A DNA stretch of 64,000 bases from RFSX01 sp965230215 (GCA_965230215.1 CBDDKN010000001.1:806001-870000), one strand, 5' to 3'. Shown: positions 27,473 to 35,999, counted from the first letter of the stretch. The notes: generated by a model from the letters alone, not told the origin. Numbers and translations are program-made.

Positions 27473-27991
27473 TTATTGTTTTAAAACGCCAATAAGTTCA
27501 CTCACAATTTTTACGGCATTGAGTGTTTTGAAAACAGAAAATGAATTGGCGTCATCTACCCTTAAGCTGCATTTTACCTCATACTTGTTTCGAGGTAATA
27601 ATTCCAGCCGCATGCCTACTCTATTCCATGGAAACCAAGATTTGGATTGAATCTCTACAGTATTATCTGCAACATGGTAAGACCATTTTTTTGCATTTAA
27701 ATCATCCAGCAATGCCTTGATTTTTTCAACAGACTTATAGATCATAAAATCCTGATTAAAGTGTGCATTGATATCTTCTGATGATGTAGATTTCACGCCA
27801 TAACTTTCAAACTTATCTGATAATGCAACGGCATTCATGATGCCCATAAATCCTCCAAAAAATACAAACTTTAAAACCACTTCAGCCCAGTCAATTTCAT
27901 CGAAAGGGTGAAAAAACACAGCTGTGCACAAAGAGTACACTGTACCGGTTAAAAACATGATGATTAAAAAGTATTTGGTTGTGAACTTCAT
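27473..27991 (-). CDS. Membrane-anchored protein, unknown
   Basis: 172 residues: two N-terminal hydrophobic helices (FLIIMFLTGTVYSLCTAVFF and VLKFVFFGGFMGIMNAVAL), then a cytoplasmic alpha/beta segment (KIKALLDDLNAKKWSYHVADNTVEIQSKSWFPWNRVGMRLELLPRNKYEVKCSLR). This C-terminal part resembles the PH-like/DUF-type 'bPH' strands with a W-x-P-x-x-R loop, but I do not recognise a named family. Convergent with DUF418, 29 bp apart. Confidence 0.6.
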   Translation of the reverse strand: MKFTTKYFLIIMFLTGTVYSLCTAVFFHPFDEIDWAEVVLKFVFFGGFMGIMNAVALSDKFESYGVKSTSSEDINAHFNQDFMIYKSVEKIKALLDDLNAKKWSYHVADNTVEIQSKSWFPWNRVGMRLELLPRNKYEVKCSLRVDDANSFSVFKTLNAVKIVSELIGVLKQ

Positions 27992-28068
27992 CTTTCATCA
28001 ATTTAACTAGAATGCCTATATCATTTCTTTAATCCAACATCCTGCTGTAGTAGCTTGTTGATGCGATC

Positions 28069-28257
28069 CTATCGACCTCTTTTATAACCATGATACAGCA
28101 TGAACAAAGAAGCCAGAAAAGTAACTGCGTATATAGATGTTAATGCAACTTGATCAAATCTTCCCGTTTCAGCATCATACTGCCTGTAAATACTCCATCC
28201 CAGTATAATGGCAATTATTAACATTGGAATAGAAATCCTTCCTCCTTTTGCGCTCAT
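28069..28257 (-). CDS. Small two-helix membrane protein
   Basis: 62 residues from the ATG giving MSAKGGRISIPMLIIAIILGW; a longer frame overlaps the upstream gene and lacks a sensible start. Two hydrophobic helices (residues 10-25 and 40-56) with a basic C-terminus (HGYKRGR). No family recognised. Immediately downstream of the beta-barrel gene at 28289. Confidence 0.52.
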   Translation of the reverse strand: MSAKGGRISIPMLIIAIILGWSIYRQYDAETGRFDQVALTSIYAVTFLASLFMLYHGYKRGR

Positions 28258-28288
28258 TTCAAAATCATTTGATGAGCAAAATAATGCT

Positions 28289-28792
28289 TTAGAAAAAGAA
28301 TCCCACAAAAATTCCTTTAGGAAATCCAACACCTATGCGTATCCGATTTCCAGCTTTGGTATTCCGATATGCAATATCCCCAATAGGAACAATTGCGTTA
28401 TTGCTGGCGCCCCAGGAATCAATGTCACCAAGAAAGTATCCTGCACCTATTGATATGTCAAAAAACTTATTATTTCGACCCAGCAGCAAACCCATGGTGG
28501 CTCCACCGTATCCTATAGTGTAGGCATCAGAGTTGCCTTCAAATAGATATAGCTGTTGCACCACACCAAGTACTGGTTTGAGCTCAAAGACAAGACTCCT
28601 GTTAATGCGATAAGCCTTATGATATGACAGCTCCAGATCTCCAAACAATGGAAAGAAAACGCCTGCCGATATTGATACCCCATTTATGATATCGCCTTCA
28701 AGCTCTTCAAATGCATCTTGAGCATTGCATTTACCGACATGGAACAGAATTAAAAAACAAACGCTCAATATGTGAAGAAAGGAAGTTTTCAA
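28289..28792 (-). CDS. Predicted small outer-membrane beta-barrel protein
   Basis: 167 residues, TTG start (no ATG is available before the signal peptide SFLHILSVCFLILFHVGKCNAQ). The mature part alternates strands with Gly- and aromatic-rich turns (GVSISAGVFFPLFGDLELSYHKAY, DISIGAGYFLGDID), ending GVGFPKGIFVGFFF, a typical C-terminal beta-signal. Predicted 8-stranded barrel of unknown function. The NTF2-like lipoprotein gene lies 12 bp upstream. Confidence 0.6.
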   Translation of the reverse strand: MKTSFLHILSVCFLILFHVGKCNAQDAFEELEGDIINGVSISAGVFFPLFGDLELSYHKAYRINRSLVFELKPVLGVVQQLYLFEGNSDAYTIGYGGATMGLLLGRNNKFFDISIGAGYFLGDIDSWGASNNAIVPIGDIAYRNTKAGNRIRIGVGFPKGIFVGFFF

Positions 28793-28804
28793 ATGACTTT
28801 GGTT

Positions 28805-29395
28805 TTAATTATCTCTACTCAAGTCAAGCCATTCAGGTGTGGTTTCAAACCCGAACTCTCTACATCTTTCAATGGTACTCTCCTGAACTACTGGATCATA
28901 TTCAAACCAATCGATTTGTTCAATAATCTTTAAACTATCATCAAAACGTAACCAAATAGTAAAATCCATACCCCACTCCACATCTATCAACTCCCCATCA
29001 TAGTAAAAAGGATTCAAGTGACCTTTGGCTACAGCCAAATCGCCATCGACTACGAGTGATACAACTTCAAGATGCTTTTGCTCCGGGAATAACTTTTTAA
29101 AGCGATCACCTTCTTCGTCCCATTTATAGAAACGTTTTAATTGCCATAGACTGTCAAGGTCCAATTGCAACATGACATCCTTGAACTGCACATCCTCCCT
29201 GTAAAACGAGCACATCTTATCCCAATCGGAGCGCTCTGCAAATGTTTCAAAAAATGCTTCAGCTTTAATTCTTACAGAGTCTTCGTATGAGTTGTCAGTT
29301 TGCCCATCCTTGGAATGACAAGCCGAACTTATAAAAGCAAAGAGTAACAGGATGCTAAGGTAAGAGCTGAGACTTTCAAAGTACTTCATAAACAT
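28805..29395 (-). CDS. NTF2/SnoaL-like lipoprotein
   Basis: 196 residues, signal peptide with lipobox SSAC followed by HSKDG. The mature part looks like an NTF2-like fold: IKAEAFFETFAERSDWDKMCSFYREDVQFKDVML as the opening helices, VSLVVDGDLAVAKGHLNPF and VEWGMDFTIWLRFDDSLKIIEQIDWFEYD as strands. Polar residues line the strands, but no catalytic dyad is evident. Predicted periplasmic or surface lipoprotein; ligand unknown. Confidence 0.74.
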   Translation of the reverse strand: MFMKYFESLSSYLSILLLFAFISSACHSKDGQTDNSYEDSVRIKAEAFFETFAERSDWDKMCSFYREDVQFKDVMLQLDLDSLWQLKRFYKWDEEGDRFKKLFPEQKHLEVVSLVVDGDLAVAKGHLNPFYYDGELIDVEWGMDFTIWLRFDDSLKIIEQIDWFEYDPVVQESTIERCREFGFETTPEWLDLSRDN

Positions 29396-29486
29396 TTATT
29401 ACAATTTAAATTCCCAAGGCATCAAAAAGAAACCTGTATCCAAAGTAAGGCTTATAAAGCTACAGTGGTCTTAAATAACAATAATA

Positions 29487-30557
29487 TTACCAGGGGCCTT
29501 TTTCTTTTACTTGAATGAATCCTGTACCATCAAATCGGTAAAGCCCACCTCCGCCACCTACCCATAGGCGTCCTTGCCTGTCCTCATATATAGTTTGCAC
29601 GGCTTTGACCTGAAGGCCCTGATCTTTAAAGTAATTGATGAATGCCTTACCATCGTATTTATACACGCCATAACCTTCTGAGCTCATCCAGATGTGGCCT
29701 GTGCTATCTTCATATATTTCCACTACTTCATCATAGCCTATACTATTTCCATCATACATGGTGTAATTCGTAAAAGTGCTTCCATCATATTGGCTTACAC
29801 CTCCAAACCTGGTACCAAACCACATATTGCCATGCTTATCCTGAATGATCACATCCACATTGGAATCCGTTAGTCCATCTTCCTCCGTGTATTGAACAAA
29901 AGATTTACCGTCATATTTAAAAACGCCATTGCCATTGGTGCCAAACCACATATTGCCTTTACAATCCTCATATATACACCAGGTGGTCAAATTGCTGAAA
30001 AAACTATCTCCTGCACCTTCAGAATATGGCAAGTTGAAGGCCTCGAACTTGTGACCGTCATATCGTATTGGACCATTTACTGTGCCCAACCAAACGATGT
30101 CTCGGCTATCGACAAATAAACTTCTCACTTTTCCACCTTCGAGTAATCCATTTGTGATATTGCTGAATACAAACTTACCTTCATCAGGTTTGCGCCATTC
30201 GTATTTCACCAACCCCTGATTGCCAGCAAACCAAAGGTTCCTTTCTGAATCTTCTGCGATTCCTGTTATTTGTTCTCCATTAAACCCTTGTTCATTGGAA
30301 AAATATTGAAGACTATCACCATTATAATGGACAACTCCAAATCCATTTGTGCCAAACCAAAAATTATCATTCTTGTCCTGATGAATATGACGTATGTAAT
30401 GTGCTATATGAAATTCGGGTTCAACAGCAAGGATGTCGTTTACAGGATCTCGGGTTGGACTGTTTTCAATAGTCTTGCTTTGGCCATTACAAGCTGAAAG
30501 TAAACTCATCAGCAGTAGTAAGACTACGAGAGATGAGTTAGAAATGCGGATTGCCAT
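29487..30557 (-). CDS. Stand-alone seven-bladed regulator-propeller lipoprotein (second copy)
   Basis: 356 residues, ATG start, lipobox LSAC. Seven propeller repeats: NFWFGTNGFGVVHYNG, NLWFAGNQGLVKYEW, IVWLGTVNGPIRYDG, NMWFGTNGNGVFKYDG, NMWFGTRFGGVSQYDG, HIWMSSEGYGVYKYDG and RLWVGGGGGLYRFDG. It has the same size and blade number as the protein at 3850-4920, with no kinase or DNA-binding part. Upstream (30611-30626) are two TGTAAA half-sites at 10-bp spacing. Probably binds a ligand on the outer surface or in the periplasm; which one is unknown. Confidence 0.86.
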   Translation of the reverse strand: MAIRISNSSLVVLLLLMSLLSACNGQSKTIENSPTRDPVNDILAVEPEFHIAHYIRHIHQDKNDNFWFGTNGFGVVHYNGDSLQYFSNEQGFNGEQITGIAEDSERNLWFAGNQGLVKYEWRKPDEGKFVFSNITNGLLEGGKVRSLFVDSRDIVWLGTVNGPIRYDGHKFEAFNLPYSEGAGDSFFSNLTTWCIYEDCKGNMWFGTNGNGVFKYDGKSFVQYTEEDGLTDSNVDVIIQDKHGNMWFGTRFGGVSQYDGSTFTNYTMYDGNSIGYDEVVEIYEDSTGHIWMSSEGYGVYKYDGKAFINYFKDQGLQVKAVQTIYEDRQGRLWVGGGGGLYRFDGTGFIQVKEKGPW

Positions 30558-30610
30558 AAGTTTCTTTTCCGTAAATGTATATGACTATGAACAATAAGAC
30601 TATTATAGAA

Positions 30611-30626
30611 TGTAAAATGATGTAAA
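30611..30626 (-). promoter_or_regulatory. TGTAAA direct repeat (two units, 10-bp spacing) upstream of propeller gene
   Basis: TGTAAA occurs at 30611-30616 and 30621-30626, i.e. TTTACA twice on the coding strand, 54 bp upstream of the propeller start. The same hexamer at the same distance stands in front of two other lipoprotein genes (31245 and 37093). Helical-turn spacing suggests a regulator that binds tandem half-sites on one face of the DNA, such as a LytTR-type response regulator; that identity is a guess. Confidence 0.4.
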
Positions 30627-30641
30627 TCTCTGAAACTGGAA

Positions 30642-31187
30642 TCACTTCTTGTTTAGTGCGTGTTCCTTTCTAGATATCAAAGTATCGATAATTGTCTTTA
30701 ATTTCTTATCCTTTCTATGATTCACTTCTAAACTCTTGTAGATATTTTCTACCCAATATCTTTCTAAGAATATACCGTAATCAGTCGAGAAGAAAAAAAC
30801 AAATTGATCATCCTCTGCTAGTAAATCTTCATAGAAATATTTCACATAATTGACATTGTATCCATCTACAATGATGCTTTTCTTCTGAAGAAGAGTAGAT
30901 TCTAATGACCTGTTTTCATGTTCAAAACGTAAGTTTGTTCCTATTGGAGAATTTGGATTTGGAAATTTTAGTGTCCGAAAATAATAAGAGCTATCGAATT
31001 GGAATTTTGATGAATAGATTACACCTTCTTTGTCTATTGACTTGATTGTATCAAACCTTACAAATTGGCGCCCTTCCTCACCTCTTCTGATCTCCAAACC
31101 TTTATGAATGAAAGTCATATCAACTGAGTCACATGCAGCTAAAAAAATAAGTAGCAAGAAACTGAGGTATTTTAAATTATGATCCAT
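30642..31187 (-). CDS. Lipoprotein, unknown
   Basis: 181 residues with lipobox LAAC followed by DSVDM. The mature part is mixed alpha/beta with a basic tail (EVNHRKDKKLKTIIDTLISRKEHALNKK). A central segment (YNVNYVKYFYEDLLAEDDQFVFFFSTDYGIFLERYW) looks like strands of a globular domain. No family recognised. Carries a TGTAAA half-site 58 bp upstream, like two other lipoprotein genes in the window. Confidence 0.62.
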   Translation of the reverse strand: MDHNLKYLSFLLLIFLAACDSVDMTFIHKGLEIRRGEEGRQFVRFDTIKSIDKEGVIYSSKFQFDSSYYFRTLKFPNPNSPIGTNLRFEHENRSLESTLLQKKSIIVDGYNVNYVKYFYEDLLAEDDQFVFFFSTDYGIFLERYWVENIYKSLEVNHRKDKKLKTIIDTLISRKEHALNKK

Positions 31188-31240
31188 CTCTTATGATTAA
31201 ATTAAAACCTATGGAGCGTTTTGGATACAGCTCATAGTAT

Positions 31241-31254
31241 AGATTGTAAATGAT
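31241..31254 (-). promoter_or_regulatory. AGATTGTAAATGAT motif upstream of lipoprotein gene
   Basis: The 14-mer AGATTGTAAATGAT at 31241-31254 is identical to one inside the triple repeat at 37093-37118. It sits 54-67 bp upstream of the lipoprotein start at 31187. Only one clear TGTAAA is present here, followed on the coding strand by TATAC instead of a second TTTACA. Confidence 0.35.
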
Positions 31255-31281
31255 ACTTCAGTCAATAAAACCCAAGATATT

Positions 31282-32070
31282 TTATTGTGTTGTTCTCTCG
31301 AGTACAGTGTTCTCATGTAAGGTTCTTGTAACATTGTATCCCAAAGACAATATATTATCTTCAAACCACTCGGTCTTAATTATGTCATTGTTGTCCTCCA
31401 GAATCAGTATTGGGCTGCATCTCTTGATCAATTCCGAGCCGCCTGCTAGAGCTTCTTTTTCAAAACCCTCTACATCCAGTTGCAGAATGCTAACATGTCT
31501 GTCAACCGGCACCATATCATCAATTCGACTAATCTCTATATCAATAAGTTTGCCTTTTGAGTCCTCTTCCACGATCATACTTGCTCCACCAAGATTGGTC
31601 CCATCTTCTGTAGCCACAAGCATGGAAACAACAGACTTCATTTCTCCCAGGCCACAATTGATCAGCTCCACATTCTGAAGCTTGTTTATTTGCTTGGTAA
31701 TCTGAGCGCATCGAAAGTTTTCATGGCTTGGCTCAAAAGCCCAGACTTTGGCTTTTGGCGACAAGGCTGTAGAAAGTCCCGGAAGAAAATCTCCAAAAAA
31801 AGTTCCGGCATGTATGATATCCCCGTCACCACAGTGCTCTCGCATAAACTTGATGGTTTCTGGTTCGTATACACTTCCCTTTAAAACTTCCTGGACAGCA
31901 GGTCTTTGTTGAGAAGATATAGGCGTAAAATAGCCGCCATACTTATTATATGCTACCATCCCATCCAGTATAGAATTATTGCTCCCCTGAGATTTAACAA
32001 ACCTTGGTGAACTTCTCCTTCTTAGTCTGTTGCGAACTCTTGCTAACTGCTTTTTAATCAATTTTATCAC
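31282..32070 (-). CDS. FkbM-family methyltransferase
   Basis: 262 residues, GTG start. Domain features: DGDIIHAGTFFGDFLPGLSTAL (motif I, here with HAGTFFGDF), KVWAFEPSHENFRCAQI (E-P end of strand 2), and VSILQLDVEGFEKEALAGGSELIKRCSPILILED, the FkbM 'L-D-v-E-G-x-E-x-x-[AV]-L-x-G' signature. FkbM enzymes O-methylate sugars or secondary metabolites, often in exopolysaccharide or glycan pathways. No glycosyltransferase genes lie next to it, so the acceptor is not indicated. A basic N-terminus (RVRNRLRRR) is unusual. Confidence 0.88.
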   Translation of the reverse strand: MIKLIKKQLARVRNRLRRRSSPRFVKSQGSNNSILDGMVAYNKYGGYFTPISSQQRPAVQEVLKGSVYEPETIKFMREHCGDGDIIHAGTFFGDFLPGLSTALSPKAKVWAFEPSHENFRCAQITKQINKLQNVELINCGLGEMKSVVSMLVATEDGTNLGGASMIVEEDSKGKLIDIEISRIDDMVPVDRHVSILQLDVEGFEKEALAGGSELIKRCSPILILEDNNDIIKTEWFEDNILSLGYNVTRTLHENTVLERTTQ

Positions 32071-32132
32071 ATGTCCAATTGAAATAACAATATCGCAATT
32101 TTATCGCAAAGGGACACAAATTGAGGCTATGA

Positions 32133-33164
32133 TCAATTTGCAGAAGCTGGAGCCAGGGCTTTAACGTGAGCAAAATATCTAATCCAGACATTCATGCCGC
32201 TTATCATTCCTTCTACATCATCTTCCTTCACCTTAATGCCCTTCACATCAAATTCATGTCCTTCGGAAGATATCGCAATAACAGGATATTTATTACCATC
32301 TGGTCCAGTAATAAAGACAGGTGTCACATTGCCTGTTGTCATACCGCCCACCACAGGATAAGAGCCCCCACCGTCTCCAACGGCATTTACTTCATATAAT
32401 CGACCAAATTCGTCTATACCCTGAACTTTGGTACCAGTGCCATCCTTAACCAACTTGATATGAATTATAAATGAAGAACCAGCCTTTACATTCATCATAT
32501 ATGGATGCTTGCCCGGCATTTCAGCCCTGATAGCATATTGCTTGCCTTTTTCATTGACTGCAACGAGCTTCATCATCTCATCATTCTGGTCTTTGACAGC
32601 AATATTCCACTCACTATCAATATCCCCTACATCAACAACCGGAATAGCCTTCACATGACCGATCACATCAATGTCACCAAAACTCATTTCCACGTTTTCT
32701 TCCATAAACTTGATCCCTTTAATATTTCTTTGAACGCCGTCCTGAGAGACAGCCATCAATGGATATTGTTTATCGTCACCGCCTATAGCTGCAATATTCA
32801 AAGTGTTTCCATCTCTGCTAACGCCCTTCACATCCAATATTCTACCCCCGGAATCTGCTGCTTTTACATTCAGAATGGTACCGTCTTCAGTAATCCCCTT
32901 AACCGGAACAAAGACATCATTGCTGGCAATCAATTTGACAGAGATCTTCTTGCCATTATGAACCGCCTTTACATCCATAAAGTGGTCATTGCCTTCGGCA
33001 TAAATGGCAAACACAGGTACGGCAGTCCCATCTTCCAGATAAGCATTAATTGGAAGTGTTTTGCCAGATTTAACCATTGCTTTTACCTCCCAAGTTTCGT
33101 TTTGAGATATCAAGGACATTGGCAACAAGGCCACTGCAAAAAGAAATAGGATAATTCGTTTCAT
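32133..33164 (-). CDS. Secreted protein of tandem ~22-residue beta repeats
   Basis: 343 residues; signal peptide ending SLISQ. The mature protein is built almost entirely of tandem units of about 20-24 residues with the pattern [IV]-x-V-K-[AG]-[IV]-x-x-[DE]-G-x-x-[LIF]-x-[VI], for example VPVKGITEDGTILNVKAADSGG, ILDVKGVSRDGNTLNIAAIGG and FDVKGIKVKEDDVEG. I recognise no named family with certainty. The regular strand-turn-strand spacing predicts an elongated beta-solenoid or beta-propeller. Likely periplasmic or surface, structural or binding role. Confidence 0.7.
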   Translation of the reverse strand: MKRIILFLFAVALLPMSLISQNETWEVKAMVKSGKTLPINAYLEDGTAVPVFAIYAEGNDHFMDVKAVHNGKKISVKLIASNDVFVPVKGITEDGTILNVKAADSGGRILDVKGVSRDGNTLNIAAIGGDDKQYPLMAVSQDGVQRNIKGIKFMEENVEMSFGDIDVIGHVKAIPVVDVGDIDSEWNIAVKDQNDEMMKLVAVNEKGKQYAIRAEMPGKHPYMMNVKAGSSFIIHIKLVKDGTGTKVQGIDEFGRLYEVNAVGDGGGSYPVVGGMTTGNVTPVFITGPDGNKYPVIAISSEGHEFDVKGIKVKEDDVEGMISGMNVWIRYFAHVKALAPASAN

Positions 33165-33287
33165 GATATTCGTTTAATTGTTTACCCCTAGTTAAGACGA
33201 AAAACGAATTATTTTAATGACATTGGTCAGTTGTAGAATTAATATTAGTCATTCCTAAAGCAGGTATTATGAAGTCCTGCTATTACA

Positions 33288-33731
33288 TTATGATGATCGA
33301 TACCTGATCATATCATCTTCATCTATGCGTTTCCAATTGTTCTTCTCGAAAAAACGCTGTGCTTTGATATTGCTGTATTCAACATAGGCACCCCAGTATT
33401 CACCAGGTTTTAAAACATACAAATTCAAAAGTCGGGCGAGAATCAAACTCCCAAGTCCTCTCCGGGTCATGCCCGGTTTAACAGCCATATTTGTAATTGT
33501 ATAGAAATTGTGATTGGTTTTAGGAAGTACAACTCCTACAACAGCGACCAGGCTATCGTCTTGCATTACAGCGAGCTCTACGCCCTCCTTATCATAAAGC
33601 ACATGACTCAACCATTCCTCATCAATGCCTCCAAGCGCTTGATTCAAATGTGCATCCTCAAACCAGGATTTATAATCCTCAAAGTGTTCTTTGCCAAAAT
33701 TGGAAAATCCTAAATTATGTACGTCATCCAT
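33288..33731 (-). CDS. GNAT-family N-acetyltransferase
   Basis: 147 residues. The acetyl-CoA-binding motif A is TITNMAVKPGMTRRGLGSLILARLLNLY (R-R-G-x-G-[ST]), with YVEYSNIKAQRFFEKNNWKRID at the end (N-x-x-A-x-x-F-[FY]-x-[KR]-x-[GN]-[FW]). Strand 4 and helix 3 are well conserved in pattern. Substrate unknown. Divergently oriented from the plus-strand lipoprotein gene at 33924. Confidence 0.84.
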   Translation of the reverse strand: MDDVHNLGFSNFGKEHFEDYKSWFEDAHLNQALGGIDEEWLSHVLYDKEGVELAVMQDDSLVAVVGVVLPKTNHNFYTITNMAVKPGMTRRGLGSLILARLLNLYVLKPGEYWGAYVEYSNIKAQRFFEKNNWKRIDEDDMIRYRSS

Positions 33732-33875
33732 CAGTGAATGTCATTTTACTTCTATCAAAGTCTGGGAAATTTAGGTGGAAAACAGATTAATCCCCTTAAA
33801 AGCAACTAAAAACAGTAAATCAATTGTCATTTTGTCAATAATTCATGGCATATAAACAATCGGGAACGGCTTTGG

Positions 33876-33892
33876 TATTCAAATATTGAATA
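33876..33892. promoter_or_regulatory. Perfect 17-bp palindrome (7-3-7) upstream of lipoprotein gene
   Basis: TATTCAA-ATA-TTGAATA, exact arms of 7 bp, 31 bp upstream of the lipoprotein ATG at 33924 and in a divergent intergenic region. Position and symmetry suit a dimeric repressor operator. The central ATA and the high AT content mean it could also arise by chance. Confidence 0.38.
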
Positions 33893-33923
33893 TTTTAAAT
33901 ACTGGGTTAAAAAAGTTAAGGTC

Positions 33924-34718
33924 ATGTATAAATATCTATTTCTATTTGTTTTCGCTTCCCTTTTATTCTCAAACTGTTCTTCTGATACAGACATCATGGA
34001 GGAGATCATGGAAGAAGAGGAAGTTATGGAAGAGCTTTCTGCATTTTGTGGCATTTCACAAAGAGCTGATGAAGTCACTGAACGCTATGTAAATGACCTC
34101 TTATTCAATGAGCTTTATTTTTCAGAAAGCAATGATCCGATCAGGATATACCAGGACAGCATGTATCTGCCAACTCAGTTACGTGAAAGTCTAAAATCCG
34201 GTCTTGGTCTGATTCATGATTTGGGTACGCCTGAATCTGATTCAATTTTTAGAATACTAAATCTCGATCCAAAGCATGCTTATGCAATTGAGGATTTTGC
34301 ACTGGTAATTCAGCCAGGAGAAAACTGGGTTAAAAATTTACAAAATGGCGTTAGTCCTACAGGCAATCCATTGTTTGATAATTATGTCGACAAACTGGGA
34401 TTGAAACTGTTTGACTTTTCACCTAATGTCAACGCATATTTCTTCGAATACGATGTCACAAGCAACATCAACCCTATTGGATTGGGTTCCATCATGGAAG
34501 ATGAAATACCTGCTGTCAGAGGGCCGGTTATATCTCATTACCATCATCCAGATGACAAGGGCGATCGTATCTCATTCGACCTATCTGGCGATGTACTCGA
34601 AATATCAATTACTATTGCATATGGAGATTGTACAAATGGATGTACTGAGAACACTACCTGGGTTTATGATTTCTATCCGGACTGCCGAGTAGAGTTCATT
34701 ACACGTTATGATAATTAG
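33924..34718 (+). CDS. Lipoprotein, unknown, with acidic Met/Glu tract
   Basis: 264 residues. Lipobox FSNC followed by SSDTD. Residues about 25-40 are MEEIMEEEEVMEEL, an acidic tract of the kind seen after the lipobox of surface-exported lipoproteins. The rest (two Cys near CTNGCTEN, acidic strands with HYHHPDDKGDRISFDLSGD) is not recognised. The C-terminal GDCTNGCTENTTWVYDFYPDCRVEFI shows four Cys, possibly two disulfides. Single gene on the plus strand with a palindrome upstream. Confidence 0.68.
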   Translation: MYKYLFLFVFASLLFSNCSSDTDIMEEIMEEEEVMEELSAFCGISQRADEVTERYVNDLLFNELYFSESNDPIRIYQDSMYLPTQLRESLKSGLGLIHDLGTPESDSIFRILNLDPKHAYAIEDFALVIQPGENWVKNLQNGVSPTGNPLFDNYVDKLGLKLFDFSPNVNAYFFEYDVTSNINPIGLGSIMEDEIPAVRGPVISHYHHPDDKGDRISFDLSGDVLEISITIAYGDCTNGCTENTTWVYDFYPDCRVEFITRYDN

Positions 34719-34765
34719 AGCTAGTAAAAATCAAACTTAAACTGGAGAAATGAGTTACTTATAGC

Positions 34766-35770
34766 TTACATCACACCATTGGCAGAAACCCATGAGAACT
34801 TATAATTGCTCTCTGGAACTTTCATACGCTCTGCAATTCTCGTTAACCTATCAGGAAGATTCATAAGATAATCCCTGGCTTTCTCACCTTCAGCATTAAG
34901 CTCTGAGATATGTTCAATATCCCAGTATTTGATAAGTTTACGCATGATATCAACATAGTCCATACTGGTGTACACTCCTAAATTCTGTGCCGCATTTGAA
35001 AACTGAACAAAGGCTTCACCTATCTTCCCGCCTGTTTCTCTAAGAAATTGTGCTGGCATGACAATCTTGCGCTTCATCATATCAGCGAAAGCAATCATCA
35101 TTTCACTGGGATCATAATTAAATATCACTTTTACAAACTCTCGATATGCCAGATAATGCCTCATTTCGTCACCAGCAATAATCTTACACATCTTAGCCAA
35201 AGGTTCGTTGCCAGTATTATGCGCAAGCTGCCCTACGCGCTTATGTGAAACGTATGTGGCCAGCTCCTGAAAGCTTGTGTAAACAAAATTCTTATAAGGG
35301 TCGCGACCAGTGCCGATATCAAAACCATCAGCAATCAAATGCTGTGTGGTTATCTCCACCTCACGCATATTCACTCTTCCTGATAGATATAGATATTTGT
35401 TCAACACATCACCATGTCTGTTTTCTTCAGCAGTCCATGCTCTCACCCATTTCATCCATCCATTTTCTTCGCCTGTTTGCTCGCGCTTCTGCTGGTCAAT
35501 ACCAATAACATCGACAAGCCAGGATTCATAAGTAGGCAATGCCTCCTCTGTGATGGTATCAGCAACCAGTGTTACCCAAAGATCATAATCCATGTCCTTG
35601 CAGAGCTCTCTTATCTCTTCAATTTCATTGTAAAAGTCAGGATTCGAAGAATCGGGGAGAAAATCTGAGGGTTGCCAGATATTTTCAATTGGAATTAAAA
35701 ACTTATCTAAATACTCATCGATAGTTGGCTCGAGAGTATTCATAACCTCTAATCTGATATTATGGGACAT
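34766..35770 (-). CDS. Acyl-ACP desaturase (ferritin-like diiron)
   Basis: 334 residues of the stearoyl-ACP desaturase family: the two diiron motifs are EENRHGD (E-E-x-R-H) and DEMRHYLAYREF (D-E-x-R-H), and the helix DIGTGRDPYKNFVYTSFQELATYVSHKRVGQLAH contributes the bridging Glu. It introduces a cis double bond into acyl-ACP using O2 and ferredoxin. Bacteroidota use it for unsaturated fatty acids and membrane fluidity. A perfect 7-3-7 palindrome 14 bp upstream of the ATG could regulate it. Confidence 0.9.
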   Translation of the reverse strand: MSHNIRLEVMNTLEPTIDEYLDKFLIPIENIWQPSDFLPDSSNPDFYNEIEEIRELCKDMDYDLWVTLVADTITEEALPTYESWLVDVIGIDQQKREQTGEENGWMKWVRAWTAEENRHGDVLNKYLYLSGRVNMREVEITTQHLIADGFDIGTGRDPYKNFVYTSFQELATYVSHKRVGQLAHNTGNEPLAKMCKIIAGDEMRHYLAYREFVKVIFNYDPSEMMIAFADMMKRKIVMPAQFLRETGGKIGEAFVQFSNAAQNLGVYTSMDYVDIMRKLIKYWDIEHISELNAEGEKARDYLMNLPDRLTRIAERMKVPESNYKFSWVSANGVM

Positions 35771-35783
35771 CTACTTTTATTCT

Positions 35784-35800
35784 TTATTGCTATGCAATAA
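35784..35800. promoter_or_regulatory. Perfect 17-bp palindrome at the desaturase start
   Basis: TTATTGC-TAT-GCAATAA, exact 7-bp arms, 14-30 bp upstream of the desaturase ATG, which would place it over the transcript start or leader. This symmetry suits a fatty-acid-responsive dimeric repressor (TetR/FabT/DesT type); no candidate regulator is adjacent. Confidence 0.4.
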
Positions 35801-35888
35801 CCGAAAAAAGAAACGCTTTTTAAAATAATATGAAGCTTATTGGTCTTAATTTATATTCTGTCCAACATATTATTATCAAAGATTCATT

Positions 35889-35923
35889 CTCAATTTTCCA
35901 TTCTCAATTCTCAACTCTCAATT
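35889..35923. repeat. Heptanucleotide tandem repeat CTCAAYT, block 1
   Basis: Five 7-bp units: CTCAATT, TTCCATT (degenerate), CTCAATT, CTCAACT, CTCAATT at 35889-35923. It lies in the 373-bp non-coding stretch 35771-36143 between the desaturase and a lipoprotein gene. Apart from the palindrome at 35784 and a second block at 36000-36055, nothing gene-like was found in this stretch. Confidence 0.75.
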
Positions 35924-35999
35924 CTCCACCAGCCTTTACTATAATACATCCTCCCCATTTGAATCAAACCTTGGCCTCTAGGTGAGCTCTGGCACCATT

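Noticed and set aside
32091..32110. Direct repeat TATCGCAA upstream of the FkbM gene
   Set aside because: Only two copies 12 bp apart in AT-rich DNA; too weak to report as a site.
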